Positions 30,123 to 37,774 of a DNA stretch of 64,000 nucleotides are shown one piece after another (within the stretch, counting starts at the first letter, position 1; the number at the start of each line of letters is the position of its first letter). Source of the stretch: an uncultured Alphaproteobacteria bacterium. GTDB lineage: Bacteria > Pseudomonadota > Alphaproteobacteria > RF32 > CAG-239. Below the pieces are notes generated by a model. That model was not told the origin of the DNA and ran no database searches. It saw nothing but the letters and a program-made list of their open reading frames with translations. The DNA lies in assembly GCA_934276635.1 (NCBI GenBank), contig CAKQTH010000004.1, positions 16,491-80,490 of the forward strand, in the 5' to 3' direction. The translations under genes and the position numbers were made by a program.

Positions 30123-30689
30123 ATGAAACTTGAATTCAAACGAAAAAAAATCAAGTTATCCCGCCAGATGATATTATATTCGCTGGGCGGACTTTTGATA
30201 CTTTGCCTTTTGTTTTTGCTGTTCAGCAACCCGAGCAATATCTCGGCACAGGCTATGGAAGAGATGAAAGCGATGTCGGTAAAAATTCACGAAAGCTTTC
30301 GGCAAAAACCCGATTATTGGGGCTTGAGCAATGATTATATCATAAAAAATCAGCTGGCTCCGAAAGAGGCTGTCAGAGGCGACAAAATTATATCGCTGAC
30401 CGGTGCGCAAATTTTTGTCGGCAGCGGAGAAGACGGATATATGGCAATGCCGGGTTCTCAGAGCTTTGATATTGTTTATAAGGGATTGTCGCGCAAAAAC
30501 TGTGTGATTTTGTCCAGCTATAACCTTGATTATATGGAAAAACTCGGGCTGTTGAGCCTGACAATCAAAAATGCCAAAGAAAGCAAAGAATTTTCATGGG
30601 GCGGAGAGAACAAGTTGCCGGTGGATATCGCCGATGCGAAAGACGCATGTATGAGCAGCAACAATACCATTATTTGGACATTCAAATAA
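30123..30689 (+). CDS. Pilin-like protein without prepilin cleavage site
   Basis: 188 residues. The body matches the type IVb prepilin encoded convergently at 30735-31325: a pattern DYWGLS.DYIIKN near residue 60, QIFVGSGEDGYM, a GLSRKNC motif (GLSKEAC in the prepilin), and a C-terminal ADAKDACMSSNN...F like the prepilin ADICKCKENTC...F. Its N-terminus is different: a very basic head (KLEFKRKKIKLSRQ) and an ordinary membrane span (LYSLGGLLILCLLFLLF) with no G/x cleavage site and no Glu at +5. It should stay anchored in the inner membrane, perhaps as an assembly or priming factor. It starts 4 bases after pilR and ends the operon at a terminator. Confidence 0.75.
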   Translation: MKLEFKRKKIKLSRQMILYSLGGLLILCLLFLLFSNPSNISAQAMEEMKAMSVKIHESFRQKPDYWGLSNDYIIKNQLAPKEAVRGDKIISLTGAQIFVGSGEDGYMAMPGSQSFDIVYKGLSRKNCVILSSYNLDYMEKLGLLSLTIKNAKESKEFSWGGENKLPVDIADAKDACMSSNNTIIWTFK

Positions 30690-30692
30690 ACT

Positions 30693-30727
30693 AAAAAAGG
30701 AGGCCTCAACAAAGCCCCCTTTTTTTT
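30693..30727 (+). terminator. Terminator of the pilus operon
   Basis: An AAAAAAGGAGGC arm pairs with GCCCCCTTTTTT across a nine-base loop (one A-C mismatch), followed by a T run. It starts 3 bases past the stop of the pilin-like gene. Its symmetry means it may also serve the convergent prepilin gene, whose stop is at 30735. Confidence 0.75.
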
Positions 30728-30734
30728 GAAACAA

Positions 30735-31325
30735 TTAACTGAAACCAAGAATTATTGAACAAGTGTTTTCTTTGCATTTACAAATATCAGCAATTTGCCC
30801 TATTGTTAATAATGCGGCAGGCATTAAATCTGTTTTGTATTTTAACTGACTGGTTTCATTAGTCCCATATCCCCAAAAGCCAGAATTCGAACCCCAGTCA
30901 ATTGTTAATATTGAAGAACACGCCTCTTTTGACAATCCGGCAAAATTAATTACAAAACCTGATGCATATTGTGACGATTCGCTTTCCTCCATTTGTTTTA
31001 TATATACTTCGCCTCCAAAAGCATTTTTCATGCATTGAGGATTGTATCCGTCAGTATTGCAACTTTTAACCATATCCTCAGGATATATTCCAAGTTTATA
31101 TGCACTGCTTTTGCTAAGTCCTTTATAGTTTCCATGAGCGGCAAAAGTTGTTCTGATATTAGCAACAAGTGAACTTATCTGATCTACAACTTTGTTTGTC
31201 TTGTATTTTGCCATAGCTTTGGAATAACCGGCGATACCAGCAACGGATAATACTCCGACAATGGCTAAAACGCCCAGCATTTCAATCATCGACCGGCCGG
31301 ACTGTTCAATAGTACATTTCTTCAT
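30735..31325 (-). CDS. Type IVb prepilin (PilS-like major or minor pilin)
   Basis: 196 residues. Prepilin signal: a short polar leader ending QSG, then RSMIEMLGVLAIVGVLSVAG, so cleavage would be after Gly and Glu falls at +5, the hallmark of prepilin-peptidase substrates. The mature N-terminal helix precedes a globular domain with a GLSKEAC motif and C-terminal cysteines (ICKCKENTC) that probably form a disulfide. ATG 31325 is chosen (AAGGA 9 bases upstream); an upstream ATG at 31349 would add eight residues. It faces the pilus operon tail to tail. Transcription probably depends on a promoter with an eight-G spacer tract at 31359-31384. No prepilin peptidase gene is seen in the window. Confidence 0.88.
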   Translation of the reverse strand: MKKCTIEQSGRSMIEMLGVLAIVGVLSVAGIAGYSKAMAKYKTNKVVDQISSLVANIRTTFAAHGNYKGLSKSSAYKLGIYPEDMVKSCNTDGYNPQCMKNAFGGEVYIKQMEESESSQYASGFVINFAGLSKEACSSILTIDWGSNSGFWGYGTNETSQLKYKTDLMPAALLTIGQIADICKCKENTCSIILGFS

Positions 31326-31358
31326 CTTAATAATCCTTATAAAATTCAACCTGAGGGC

Positions 31359-31384
31359 ATTCTACCCCCCCCGGCGATTGTCAA
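31359..31384 (-). promoter_or_regulatory. Prepilin promoter with G-tract spacer
   Basis: On the minus strand a perfect -35 TTGACA (31384-31379) is followed by ATCGCC, eight G, and TAGAAT (31364-31359; five of six matches to TATAAT). The spacer is 14 bases, three shorter than the 17-base optimum; a tract of 11 G would restore it. The -10 lies about 33 bases before the prepilin ATG, leaving room for a short leader with the AAGGA site. The arrangement resembles the poly-G spacer promoter of neisserial porA. Confidence 0.6.
31365..31372 (-). repeat. G8 homopolymer in the prepilin promoter
   Basis: Eight consecutive C on the plus strand (G on the coding strand of the prepilin). In this AT-rich window it is one of only two G/C runs of seven or more that I noticed; the other lies in the autotransporter at 49093-49101. 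Such tracts change length by slipped-strand mispairing. Confidence 0.9.
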
Positions 31385-31404
31385 GGATTATTTATAATTA
31401 TCGG

Positions 31405-32067
31405 TTATTCTGCCTGTTTTTCTTCTATCAATGCGGAAATTTGATTTACAACATCATCAATTTTCATTTTCGTTGTATCAATCAACACGGCGTCTGCGGC
31501 CGGTTTAAGCGGAGCCGCCGCACGATTGATATCTTTTTCATCGCGCAGACGCATCGCCTCAAGCACTTCTTCAAAACTTGTGTTTCTGCCCTTTTCAACA
31601 TATTCGTTATATCGGCGCAAAGCTCTCTCTTTCAAATCAGCCGTAATAAAAAACTTCAAATCCGCATTCGGAAAAACCACGGTTCCGGTGTCTCTTCCGT
31701 CATAAACAACGCCGTTCGCCGCTTTTCCGTCCGCAAATTTCGGATTTTTTGCAAAATTTCGCTGCAAAGCCAGCAGATTTTCACGAACTTCTGGATATTG
31801 CGAAACGACAGACGCGGCCAGACTGCCCACATTGCTCCGAAAATCCGGATTTTTTGACAGCTCTATCATTTTCGGGAAATCGAGTTTTGCCGACACCTCT
31901 ATCGCCGCAGCTCTATCCTCCGGCTTATGTCCGCTCAAAACCGTTCCGAGCCCGACCGCGCGATACAACATTCCGGTATCAAAATATGCAAAACCGTATT
32001 TTTGGGCGACAATCCCCGAGACTGTGCCTTTTCCGGCCGCTGCCGGCCCGTCTATTGTAATGATCAT
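31405..32067 (-). CDS. cmk: Cytidylate kinase
   Basis: 220 residues. Phosphorylates CMP and dCMP to the diphosphates. Walker A is DGPAAAGKGTVSG (residues 6-18), then YFDTGMLYRAVG, the CMP-binding DGRDTGTVVFPNADLKFFITA and lid region LRDEKDINRAAAPLKPA. The protein has normal family length. Divergent from rsmE; the prepilin gene follows downstream on the same strand after 79 bases but has its own promoter. Confidence 0.95.
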   Translation of the reverse strand: MIITIDGPAAAGKGTVSGIVAQKYGFAYFDTGMLYRAVGLGTVLSGHKPEDRAAAIEVSAKLDFPKMIELSKNPDFRSNVGSLAASVVSQYPEVRENLLALQRNFAKNPKFADGKAANGVVYDGRDTGTVVFPNADLKFFITADLKERALRRYNEYVEKGRNTSFEEVLEAMRLRDEKDINRAAAPLKPAADAVLIDTTKMKIDDVVNQISALIEEKQAE

Positions 32068-32162
32068 AATATTTTCCTGCGTTTTTTTATTTCATTATGC
32101 ATTTTTTAACACATATAATCTTATTGTGTTCATATATTTTTCAATTATACAGAGGTTTTATA

Positions 32163-32897
32163 ATGCCGGAAAAAATCAAAATCAGGCTTTATGTTCCGCA
32201 AGAGCTCAAAATTGCAGCAAAAATCGCCGCAAACGAGATGCAATATCACTATCTTTTTGATGTGATGAAATGCAAAAACGGCGGAAATATCCTTTGTTTT
32301 GATGGCAAAAACGGAGAATTTTGTGCAAAATTGTGCCTTGAGGGCAAGAAAAAACTGTTTTTTGAAATTATACAAAAAACAGCCGATTTCAGACAATCTC
32401 CCGATTTGTGGATTTTGTTTGCCCCGCTGAAAAAAGACAATACGGACTTTGTGGTGCAAAAATCAACCGAACTCGGAGTGCAAAAAATTGTTCCGGTAAT
32501 CACCAAAAACACCATCACCAAAAAAATCAAAAAAGAGCGATTCGAAGCGCAGTGCATCGAGGCGGCCGAACAGTCAAGACGACTCGATGTTCCGTCCGTT
32601 GAAGATGCTGTTTCTTTTGAAAAAATGCTGCAAAACTGGAAGCCTGACCGCACATTGTTCTTTATGGACGAAACAATGCAGGGACAAGACGCCGTTTCCG
32701 TTTTTTCCGGTTTCAAAGGAAAAGCTGCAATTTTATGCGGTCCCGAAGGCGGATTTTGCGAATCGGACCTGACTGCTCTGCGCAGCAAAGATTTTGCCCG
32801 CGCGGTCAGCTTAGGCCCCAGAATTTTGCGCGCCGAAACCGCTGTTGTCGCCGCTTTATCATGCTGGCAGGCGGTTTGCGGAGACTGGAGGAAATAA
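32163..32897 (+). CDS. rsmE: 16S rRNA (uracil-1498-N3)-methyltransferase
   Basis: 244 residues, SPOUT-class methyltransferase that modifies U1498 of 16S rRNA. An N-terminal PUA-like domain (HYLFDVMKCKNGGNILCFDGKNGEF) is followed by the trefoil-knot domain with KSTELGVQKIVPVITKNT, CIEAAEQSRRLDVP, LCGPEGGFCESDL and the terminal SLGPRILRAETAVVAALS, all RsmE signatures. I use ATG 32163 (AGAGG upstream), where the family N-terminus begins; the longer frame from 32097 is a hydrophobic artefact. It ends 1 base before the response regulator gene. Confidence 0.95.
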   Translation: MPEKIKIRLYVPQELKIAAKIAANEMQYHYLFDVMKCKNGGNILCFDGKNGEFCAKLCLEGKKKLFFEIIQKTADFRQSPDLWILFAPLKKDNTDFVVQKSTELGVQKIVPVITKNTITKKIKKERFEAQCIEAAEQSRRLDVPSVEDAVSFEKMLQNWKPDRTLFFMDETMQGQDAVSVFSGFKGKAAILCGPEGGFCESDLTALRSKDFARAVSLGPRILRAETAVVAALSCWQAVCGDWRK

Positions 32898-32898
32898 G

Positions 32899-33570
32899 AT
32901 GAAAATTTTGATTGCCGACGACCATAATCTTTTTTTGCAAGGCCTTCAATTTGTGTTGCAAAGCCATTTTCCGGACGCAAAAATCATCACGGCGCAAAGC
33001 TATACGCAAGTGTTTGAAATTTTGCAAAACGAACACGATTTTTCGCTGATTGTGACAGATTTGGCAATGCCCGGCGCCGAGTCGCTGCAAGGAATCAAAA
33101 AAATTCACTCATTGGCCGCAGATACTCCGATTGCAATTCTGTCAGCGGTGTTTGAACCGCAAATCGTGCGCAAAACCATAGATATCGGTGTTTCGGCCTA
33201 TATCACAAAGGCATCGTCAAACAACGACATTATCTCTGCCATAAATATGGTTTTGGAAGGCGGCGTATATATCCCGCAAGAACTTTTTGACCGCAAAGAC
33301 AAGCTTTTTGCGCCGATGACCGAAAGCTCGCCGGCAACAAAACACATAAAAGCCTCAGAATTTTCGCCGCGTCAGATTGATGTACTGAAATATCTGGCCG
33401 CCGGTTATTCCAATAAGCAAATCGCCTATGCGCTTAATATTTCTGAAGGAACCGTAAAGTTTTATGTTACGGCCATTTTGAAAAAACTTAATGTTCTGAA
33501 CCGAACCGCCGCCGGCTTAAAAGCTATGCGCCTCGGCCTTATTTCGACAAAAAACAAGTTGCAAAAATAA
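32899..33570 (+). CDS. NarL/FixJ-type response regulator
   Basis: 223 residues. The N-terminal receiver has the acidic pair DD (residues 8-9), phosphoacceptor Asp in LIVTDLAMPG (about 54) and Lys in YITKAS. The C-terminal LuxR-type helix-turn-helix is FSPRQIDVLKYLAAGYSNKQ...ISEGTVKFYVTAILKKLNV. GGAGGAAATAAG leads into the ATG, giving strong translation right after rsmE. No sensor kinase gene lies nearby, so it is an orphan regulator with unknown input. A longer frame from 32845 lies inside rsmE and is not used. Confidence 0.9.
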   Translation: MKILIADDHNLFLQGLQFVLQSHFPDAKIITAQSYTQVFEILQNEHDFSLIVTDLAMPGAESLQGIKKIHSLAADTPIAILSAVFEPQIVRKTIDIGVSAYITKASSNNDIISAINMVLEGGVYIPQELFDRKDKLFAPMTESSPATKHIKASEFSPRQIDVLKYLAAGYSNKQIAYALNISEGTVKFYVTAILKKLNVLNRTAAGLKAMRLGLISTKNKLQK

Positions 33571-33617
33571 ATATTTCGGGTATGATATCATAACATTTTG
33601 AGTTTATTGAGGATACA

Positions 33618-34436
33618 ATGGCAAAAACAACTATCGCAGAAAAAGAAAAGAAAACAAAACCCGCAGTCAAAACTGCGGCAAAATCGGCCTCGCCGAAATC
33701 TGCGGCAAAAACCTCCGAAAACAAAAAAACTGCTGCCGTAAAAACAGCTAAAAAAACCGTATCGGAAGAAAAAGTTAAAACCCCGTTGTATATAACCGAA
33801 ATTTACGGCCCGATGTATGAAGATGCCGAAATCTCACAGAATCTGGACGACAACCGCCTGTGGACTCTCGCAACCCTCGGATATAACAACAAGTTGGCAA
33901 ATGAAGTTTGCGTTGAAGTAAATTATCAAAACAAAGTTTTGCAGATGGGCGCAACATACGGCCTGCAGATTGAAAAAGTTGCCGAAAAAATCGGCTCATA
34001 CGGAAAATTTGATATTCTTGATGTTTCAAAGGTACAAATTGATCGGCTCAAAAACAAATTTATATATTCGTATCCGGAAATCAAATTTTTGCATCAAGAC
34101 GCCGCATTGCCGGTGGCAGAAAAATACGATGTGGTGATTTGTTATATGCTTTTGCATGAAGTTCCAAATGCCACAAAAACAAAGATTATAAACAACGCGC
34201 TGAATTCAGTCAGAGTCGGCGGAAAGGTCGTGTTTGTCGACTATCACAATCCTTCAAAATGGAACCCGCTGCGCTATTTTATCAGAATGTTCAACCGCCT
34301 TTATCAGCCGTTTGCCGAAACTTTGTGGAAAACGGAAATCAAGAGCTTTGCCGACAATCCGGCAAATTTCAACTGGCGAAAAGTCACATTTTTCGGCCGA
34401 ATATATCAAAAAGTTGTCGCCGTCCGCAAAAGATAG
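33618..34436 (+). CDS. rquA: Probable rhodoquinone methyltransferase RquA with H1-like tail
   Basis: 272 residues. After about 55 Lys/Ala/Thr-rich residues (AVKTAAKSASPKSAAK, histone-H1-like) comes a class I SAM-methyltransferase fold: VLQMGATYGLQIEKVA (motif I; RquA has LQVA.VYG), DILDVSKVQIDRLKNK, QDAALPVAEKYDVVICYMLLHEVP and the diagnostic VDYHNPSKWNPLRY. The VDYH.P..W.PLR block and LLHE.P are typical of RquA, which converts ubiquinone to rhodoquinone for anaerobic fumarate respiration. The ATG follows TTGAGGAT. It lies tail to tail with rmuC (6 bases apart). A UbiE-like methyltransferase of other function is the alternative. Confidence 0.65.
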   Translation: MAKTTIAEKEKKTKPAVKTAAKSASPKSAAKTSENKKTAAVKTAKKTVSEEKVKTPLYITEIYGPMYEDAEISQNLDDNRLWTLATLGYNNKLANEVCVEVNYQNKVLQMGATYGLQIEKVAEKIGSYGKFDILDVSKVQIDRLKNKFIYSYPEIKFLHQDAALPVAEKYDVVICYMLLHEVPNATKTKIINNALNSVRVGGKVVFVDYHNPSKWNPLRYFIRMFNRLYQPFAETLWKTEIKSFADNPANFNWRKVTFFGRIYQKVVAVRKR

Positions 34437-34442
34437 CGTATC

Positions 34443-35564
34443 TTATTGATTGTATTCGATTTTGATATGGTCGTCTTTCTTTTCTATTTGAACATCTTCA
34501 ATTTTTTCAATTCTGCGAGAAATCTTTCCGGAAGAAATTTTGATATCTTCAATATCTTTTCCGGCCTGTCCGAAATGTTTTGAAAGACTGTCGATTCGCT
34601 CGTCCAAACGCCCGATATCCTCAAGCAGTGAAACAACTTCTTTTTGGATAATGCCGGCCTGTTCGCGCATTTTTGCATCTTTCAACACCGCACGAACAGT
34701 ATTCAGGGTCGCCATCAAAGTTGTCGGAGACACAATCCATACTTTTGAACGATACGAAACCTCAACAACATCTGTAAAATGTGCATGCAATTCAGCATAA
34801 ATCGATTCCGATGGAAGAAACATCAGCGCCGATTCGGCTGTTTCTCCGGCCACAATATATTTTGAGGCAATATCCTTAATATGTTTGAGCACGGACGCCT
34901 TAAAAAACCTTTCCGCATCAACTCTGTCGCGGTCGGTTTTTGCCTCTCTGAGTGCTTGATAGCTCTCAAGCGGAAACTTTGAGTCAATCACAATCATACC
35001 CGGAGGATTCGGCAGATTCAGCACACAATCAGCGCGTTTTCCGTTAGAAAGCGTAACCTGAAAACTATACGCCGACGGAGGCAACGCCGAGGTGACCAAA
35101 TCATTGAGCTGAATTTCTCCGAACGCACCGCGAGCCTGTTTGTTTGAAAGAACTTCCTGCAAAGAAACGACCTGCTCGGAAAGATGCGATATTTTTTGCT
35201 GCGCCGCATCGATTTTGGTCAGCCTTTCGCATAAATCCGTCAATGTTTTGGTCGTCATATTATTCGATTTTTCGAGCCCCTCGCCCACACTTTTGGTAAT
35301 AGCCAAAAGCTTTTCATCAATAATTTTCTGCATCGAAAGTTTTTGTTCTTCAAGCGCCGAGGCCAGCTTTCCGTTTTGAGCCATTCCGTGTTCGGACAGC
35401 ATCGAAATTTTGCCGGAAAGTTCCGCCTGAGAGTTGCGCATAGACTCGATAATTTTATCTTTGCCAGAGCGGCATAATATCACTACAATCGTAACGATAT
35501 TAAACAATATAACCAGCCCGATAAGGCACCACAGCAAAGTCTGTTCATCAAGATTTATCTGCAT
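34443..35564 (-). CDS. rmuC: RmuC family protein
   Basis: 373 residues. An N-terminal membrane span (LLWCLIGLVILFNIVTIVVIL, residues 9-29) and coiled coil (40-140) precede the RmuC domain: QARGAFGEIQLNDLVTSALP, MIVIDSKFPLESYQAL, FLPSESIYAELHAHFTDVV and VSPTTLMATLNTVRAVL, ending in a second coiled coil. RmuC limits sequence inversions at short inverted repeats and is related to PD-(D/E)XK nucleases. It starts inside the 3' end of accA (17-base overlap), so the two are cotranscribed. Confidence 0.93.
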   Translation of the reverse strand: MQINLDEQTLLWCLIGLVILFNIVTIVVILCRSGKDKIIESMRNSQAELSGKISMLSEHGMAQNGKLASALEEQKLSMQKIIDEKLLAITKSVGEGLEKSNNMTTKTLTDLCERLTKIDAAQQKISHLSEQVVSLQEVLSNKQARGAFGEIQLNDLVTSALPPSAYSFQVTLSNGKRADCVLNLPNPPGMIVIDSKFPLESYQALREAKTDRDRVDAERFFKASVLKHIKDIASKYIVAGETAESALMFLPSESIYAELHAHFTDVVEVSYRSKVWIVSPTTLMATLNTVRAVLKDAKMREQAGIIQKEVVSLLEDIGRLDERIDSLSKHFGQAGKDIEDIKISSGKISRRIEKIEDVQIEKKDDHIKIEYNQ

Positions 35565-36543
35565 TTTCTTTGCCTTTTTTAGTGGTCGGGAATCTTCCCA
35601 TCTGCAAAAACTTTTCGGTTCTTGCTTCTTTGAGTTCGTTCGGGCGGATCGAAAGCAGCGACTTTAAATTGTGATAAAGCGCGTTGTCAACATTTTGAAA
35701 TGTCTGCTGCACATCGTGGTGCGCACCGCCGAGCGGTTCTTTGACAATTTCATCAATAACACCGAATTTTTTCAAATCGTGCGCAGTCAGCTTTAATGCC
35801 TCCGTCGCCTCCTTTACCTTGTCTGCGGAACGCCACAAAATAGACGCGCAACCTTCAGGCGAAATCACGGAATATATGGAGTTTTCAAGCATCAATACCC
35901 TGTCGGCAACCGCAATCGCAATCGCGCCCCCGGAACCGCCCTCACCGATAATAATCGATATAATCGGAGTTTTTACGCGCAGACATTTTTCGATTGAAGA
36001 TGCAATCGCCTGTGCCTGCCCTCTGGCCTCGGCATCAAGCCCCGGATATGCTCCGGCCGTATCGACAAAGCTGATAATCGGCATATTAAATTTTTCTGCC
36101 AAATCCATAATTCTTTGCGCTTTGCGATATCCTTCCGGACGAGCCATACCGAAATTATATTTCATTCGGCTTTCCAAATCGTTGCCTTTTTCCTGTCCGA
36201 TAACCGCAACCGTAACATTGTGAAAATATCCGATTCCGGCAATCATCGCGGCATCATCGGCAAAAAGCCTGTCCCCGCTGAGCGGCATAAAATCGGAAAT
36301 CAGCGCATTGACATAATCCAGGCAATGCGGGCGATTCGGGTGGCGCGCAATCTGCGTGCGCTGCAGCGGTGTCAAAGAAGAATACACTTCTTCGGTTTGT
36401 TTTTGAAGCTTTTTCTCCAGCCGTTTTCTTTCTTTTTCAACATCTTTACCCTGTTCGGCAGAATTTTCGAGAGTTGCCAATTTTTCTTTGGTTTGAGCAA
36501 TTTCTTTTTCAAAATCAAGAACAAAAATCTCAGATTCGTTCAT
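35548..36543 (-). CDS. accA: Acetyl-CoA carboxylase carboxyltransferase subunit alpha
   Basis: 331 residues. With AccD it transfers carboxyl from biotin carboxyl carrier protein to acetyl-CoA to give malonyl-CoA for fatty-acid synthesis. N-terminal LDFEKEIAQTKEKLATLE coiled segment, QIARHPNRPHCLDYV, then FGMARPEGYRKAQRIMDLAEKF, SFVDTAGAYPGLDAEARGQ (CoA-binding crotonase-like loop), GEGGSGGAIAIAVADRVLM and SVISPEGCASILW. AAGGAG stands about 10 bases before the ATG. The downstream gene is rmuC. Confidence 0.97.
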   Translation of the reverse strand: MNESEIFVLDFEKEIAQTKEKLATLENSAEQGKDVEKERKRLEKKLQKQTEEVYSSLTPLQRTQIARHPNRPHCLDYVNALISDFMPLSGDRLFADDAAMIAGIGYFHNVTVAVIGQEKGNDLESRMKYNFGMARPEGYRKAQRIMDLAEKFNMPIISFVDTAGAYPGLDAEARGQAQAIASSIEKCLRVKTPIISIIIGEGGSGGAIAIAVADRVLMLENSIYSVISPEGCASILWRSADKVKEATEALKLTAHDLKKFGVIDEIVKEPLGGAHHDVQQTFQNVDNALYHNLKSLLSIRPNELKEARTEKFLQMGRFPTTKKGKENADKS

Positions 36544-36727
36544 TTTGCGCCATCTCCTTTACAATATATGCCGCATTTCTAGCATAATTTTATTTAAAGC
36601 GCGACTATTATTTTGCGATTTGTGAATTTTATATGCAAAATATGTGAATTTCGGATATTTTAATTGCACTTTGGCGCAAAGAATAATAATATGCTTGTTG
36701 TTTTAGAGATTTATCGGGGTTTGATTG

Positions 36728-37774
36728 ATGTTGACATTTGCTTTTTTTGTTTCAGCGTTTGTTTCTTGCAGTTGGCTGATATATGCGTTTATATATGTGA
36801 AAAATGCTTTGGGCGAAACATCTTTTTCGGCTCTAGCGTTGCCTGAGGCCGCCTCATATGCGGCGCTGATATTGCTTCCGGTGCTGGTTATGTGGATGAT
36901 TTTCGGCTATATTCACCAATTTTTTGCCACAAAATCAATCAACCGAAAAACCCTCAAGCTGATGCAGCAAATGCGCAAAAATCAGGATTATTCCGACCTG
37001 ATGGTTCGCATTATGATTGATGCCGAACACGAAATCAAAGACGGTTTTATCTTAAACAAATTCGACCTGTTTATTTCTGATATGAACGAAATGCTGGCCG
37101 ATTTGCTGATGCGCTGCAATCTTGTTTCTTCCGGACAAATGGAAAACCTTTGGAACAGAATTTTGCACGGCGAACGCTGGAGCATTGCAAAAATTTTGAT
37201 AGCGAACAATCCGGCCGGACTTAATGTTGCCGACAGAATTTTTGAATATGCAAAACGCGACCAAATTATTGCCGGAACATTGATGGAATTTTGCTCCCGT
37301 TATCAGATGCTGCTCTCAATGCTCGAGAAACACGATCAGGACGCAGTTTTTCTTAACATTATCCAAACCGGCGTGATGGGCAAGGCTTATTCCATTCTGG
37401 CTCCGGTTTCCGAACAGGTTCAAAGCGGCGGAAACGATGCTTTTGAAAAACCACAAATCAGCAGAGAACAAATTGTCGATAAGGTGATAGAAGAAGCAAA
37501 ACCGCAGGAAGCTCCGAAAAAATCATTTTTCTCTTCGTTGAAATCAACTTTTTCCAAAAAAGAAGAGCCGCATTTTTCTTCACAGGAAAAAGATGAAGAT
37601 GAATTTTTTGCATCGTTGTCGTCTTCGGGCGAAAGAACCGAAAAAATCGAACCGTCTTTTTCATCTTCTCCGTTTGGGGAAGAGGCTCCAAACAAACCGG
37701 AAACAGAACAATCTGAAACAGAAGAAATTGCATATCCGTTCGGCGGTTGGACAGATGAAAAAAATTATAAATAA
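36728..37774 (+). CDS. Membrane-anchored protein, function unknown
   Basis: About 348 residues. Two membrane spans at the N-terminus (residues 2-24 and 42-66), then a helical cytoplasmic domain (70-230) with RKTLKLMQQMRKNQDYSDLM, MRCNLVSSGQMENLWNRILHGERWSIAKILIANNP and FCSRYQMLLSMLEKHD, and a disordered Ser/Glu/Lys-rich tail. No family recognised. The conserved look of the middle domain and the position between accA and yejA suggest a genuine alphaproteobacterial gene. Its end overlaps yejA by 20 bases, so the two are probably cotranscribed. ATG 36728 is used; a TTG one codon earlier exists. Confidence 0.75.
   Translation: MLTFAFFVSAFVSCSWLIYAFIYVKNALGETSFSALALPEAASYAALILLPVLVMWMIFGYIHQFFATKSINRKTLKLMQQMRKNQDYSDLMVRIMIDAEHEIKDGFILNKFDLFISDMNEMLADLLMRCNLVSSGQMENLWNRILHGERWSIAKILIANNPAGLNVADRIFEYAKRDQIIAGTLMEFCSRYQMLLSMLEKHDQDAVFLNIIQTGVMGKAYSILAPVSEQVQSGGNDAFEKPQISREQIVDKVIEEAKPQEAPKKSFFSSLKSTFSKKEEPHFSSQEKDEDEFFASLSSSGERTEKIEPSFSSSPFGEEAPNKPETEQSETEEIAYPFGGWTDEKNYK

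Noticed and set aside
32097..32162. Hydrophobic N-terminal extension of rsmE
   Set aside because: The family N-terminus and ribosome-binding site both support ATG 32163; the extra 22 residues are read from the intergenic region.
37593..37754. N-terminal extension of yejA
   Set aside because: It overlaps the preceding gene in another frame, and a clean signal peptide begins at 37755.
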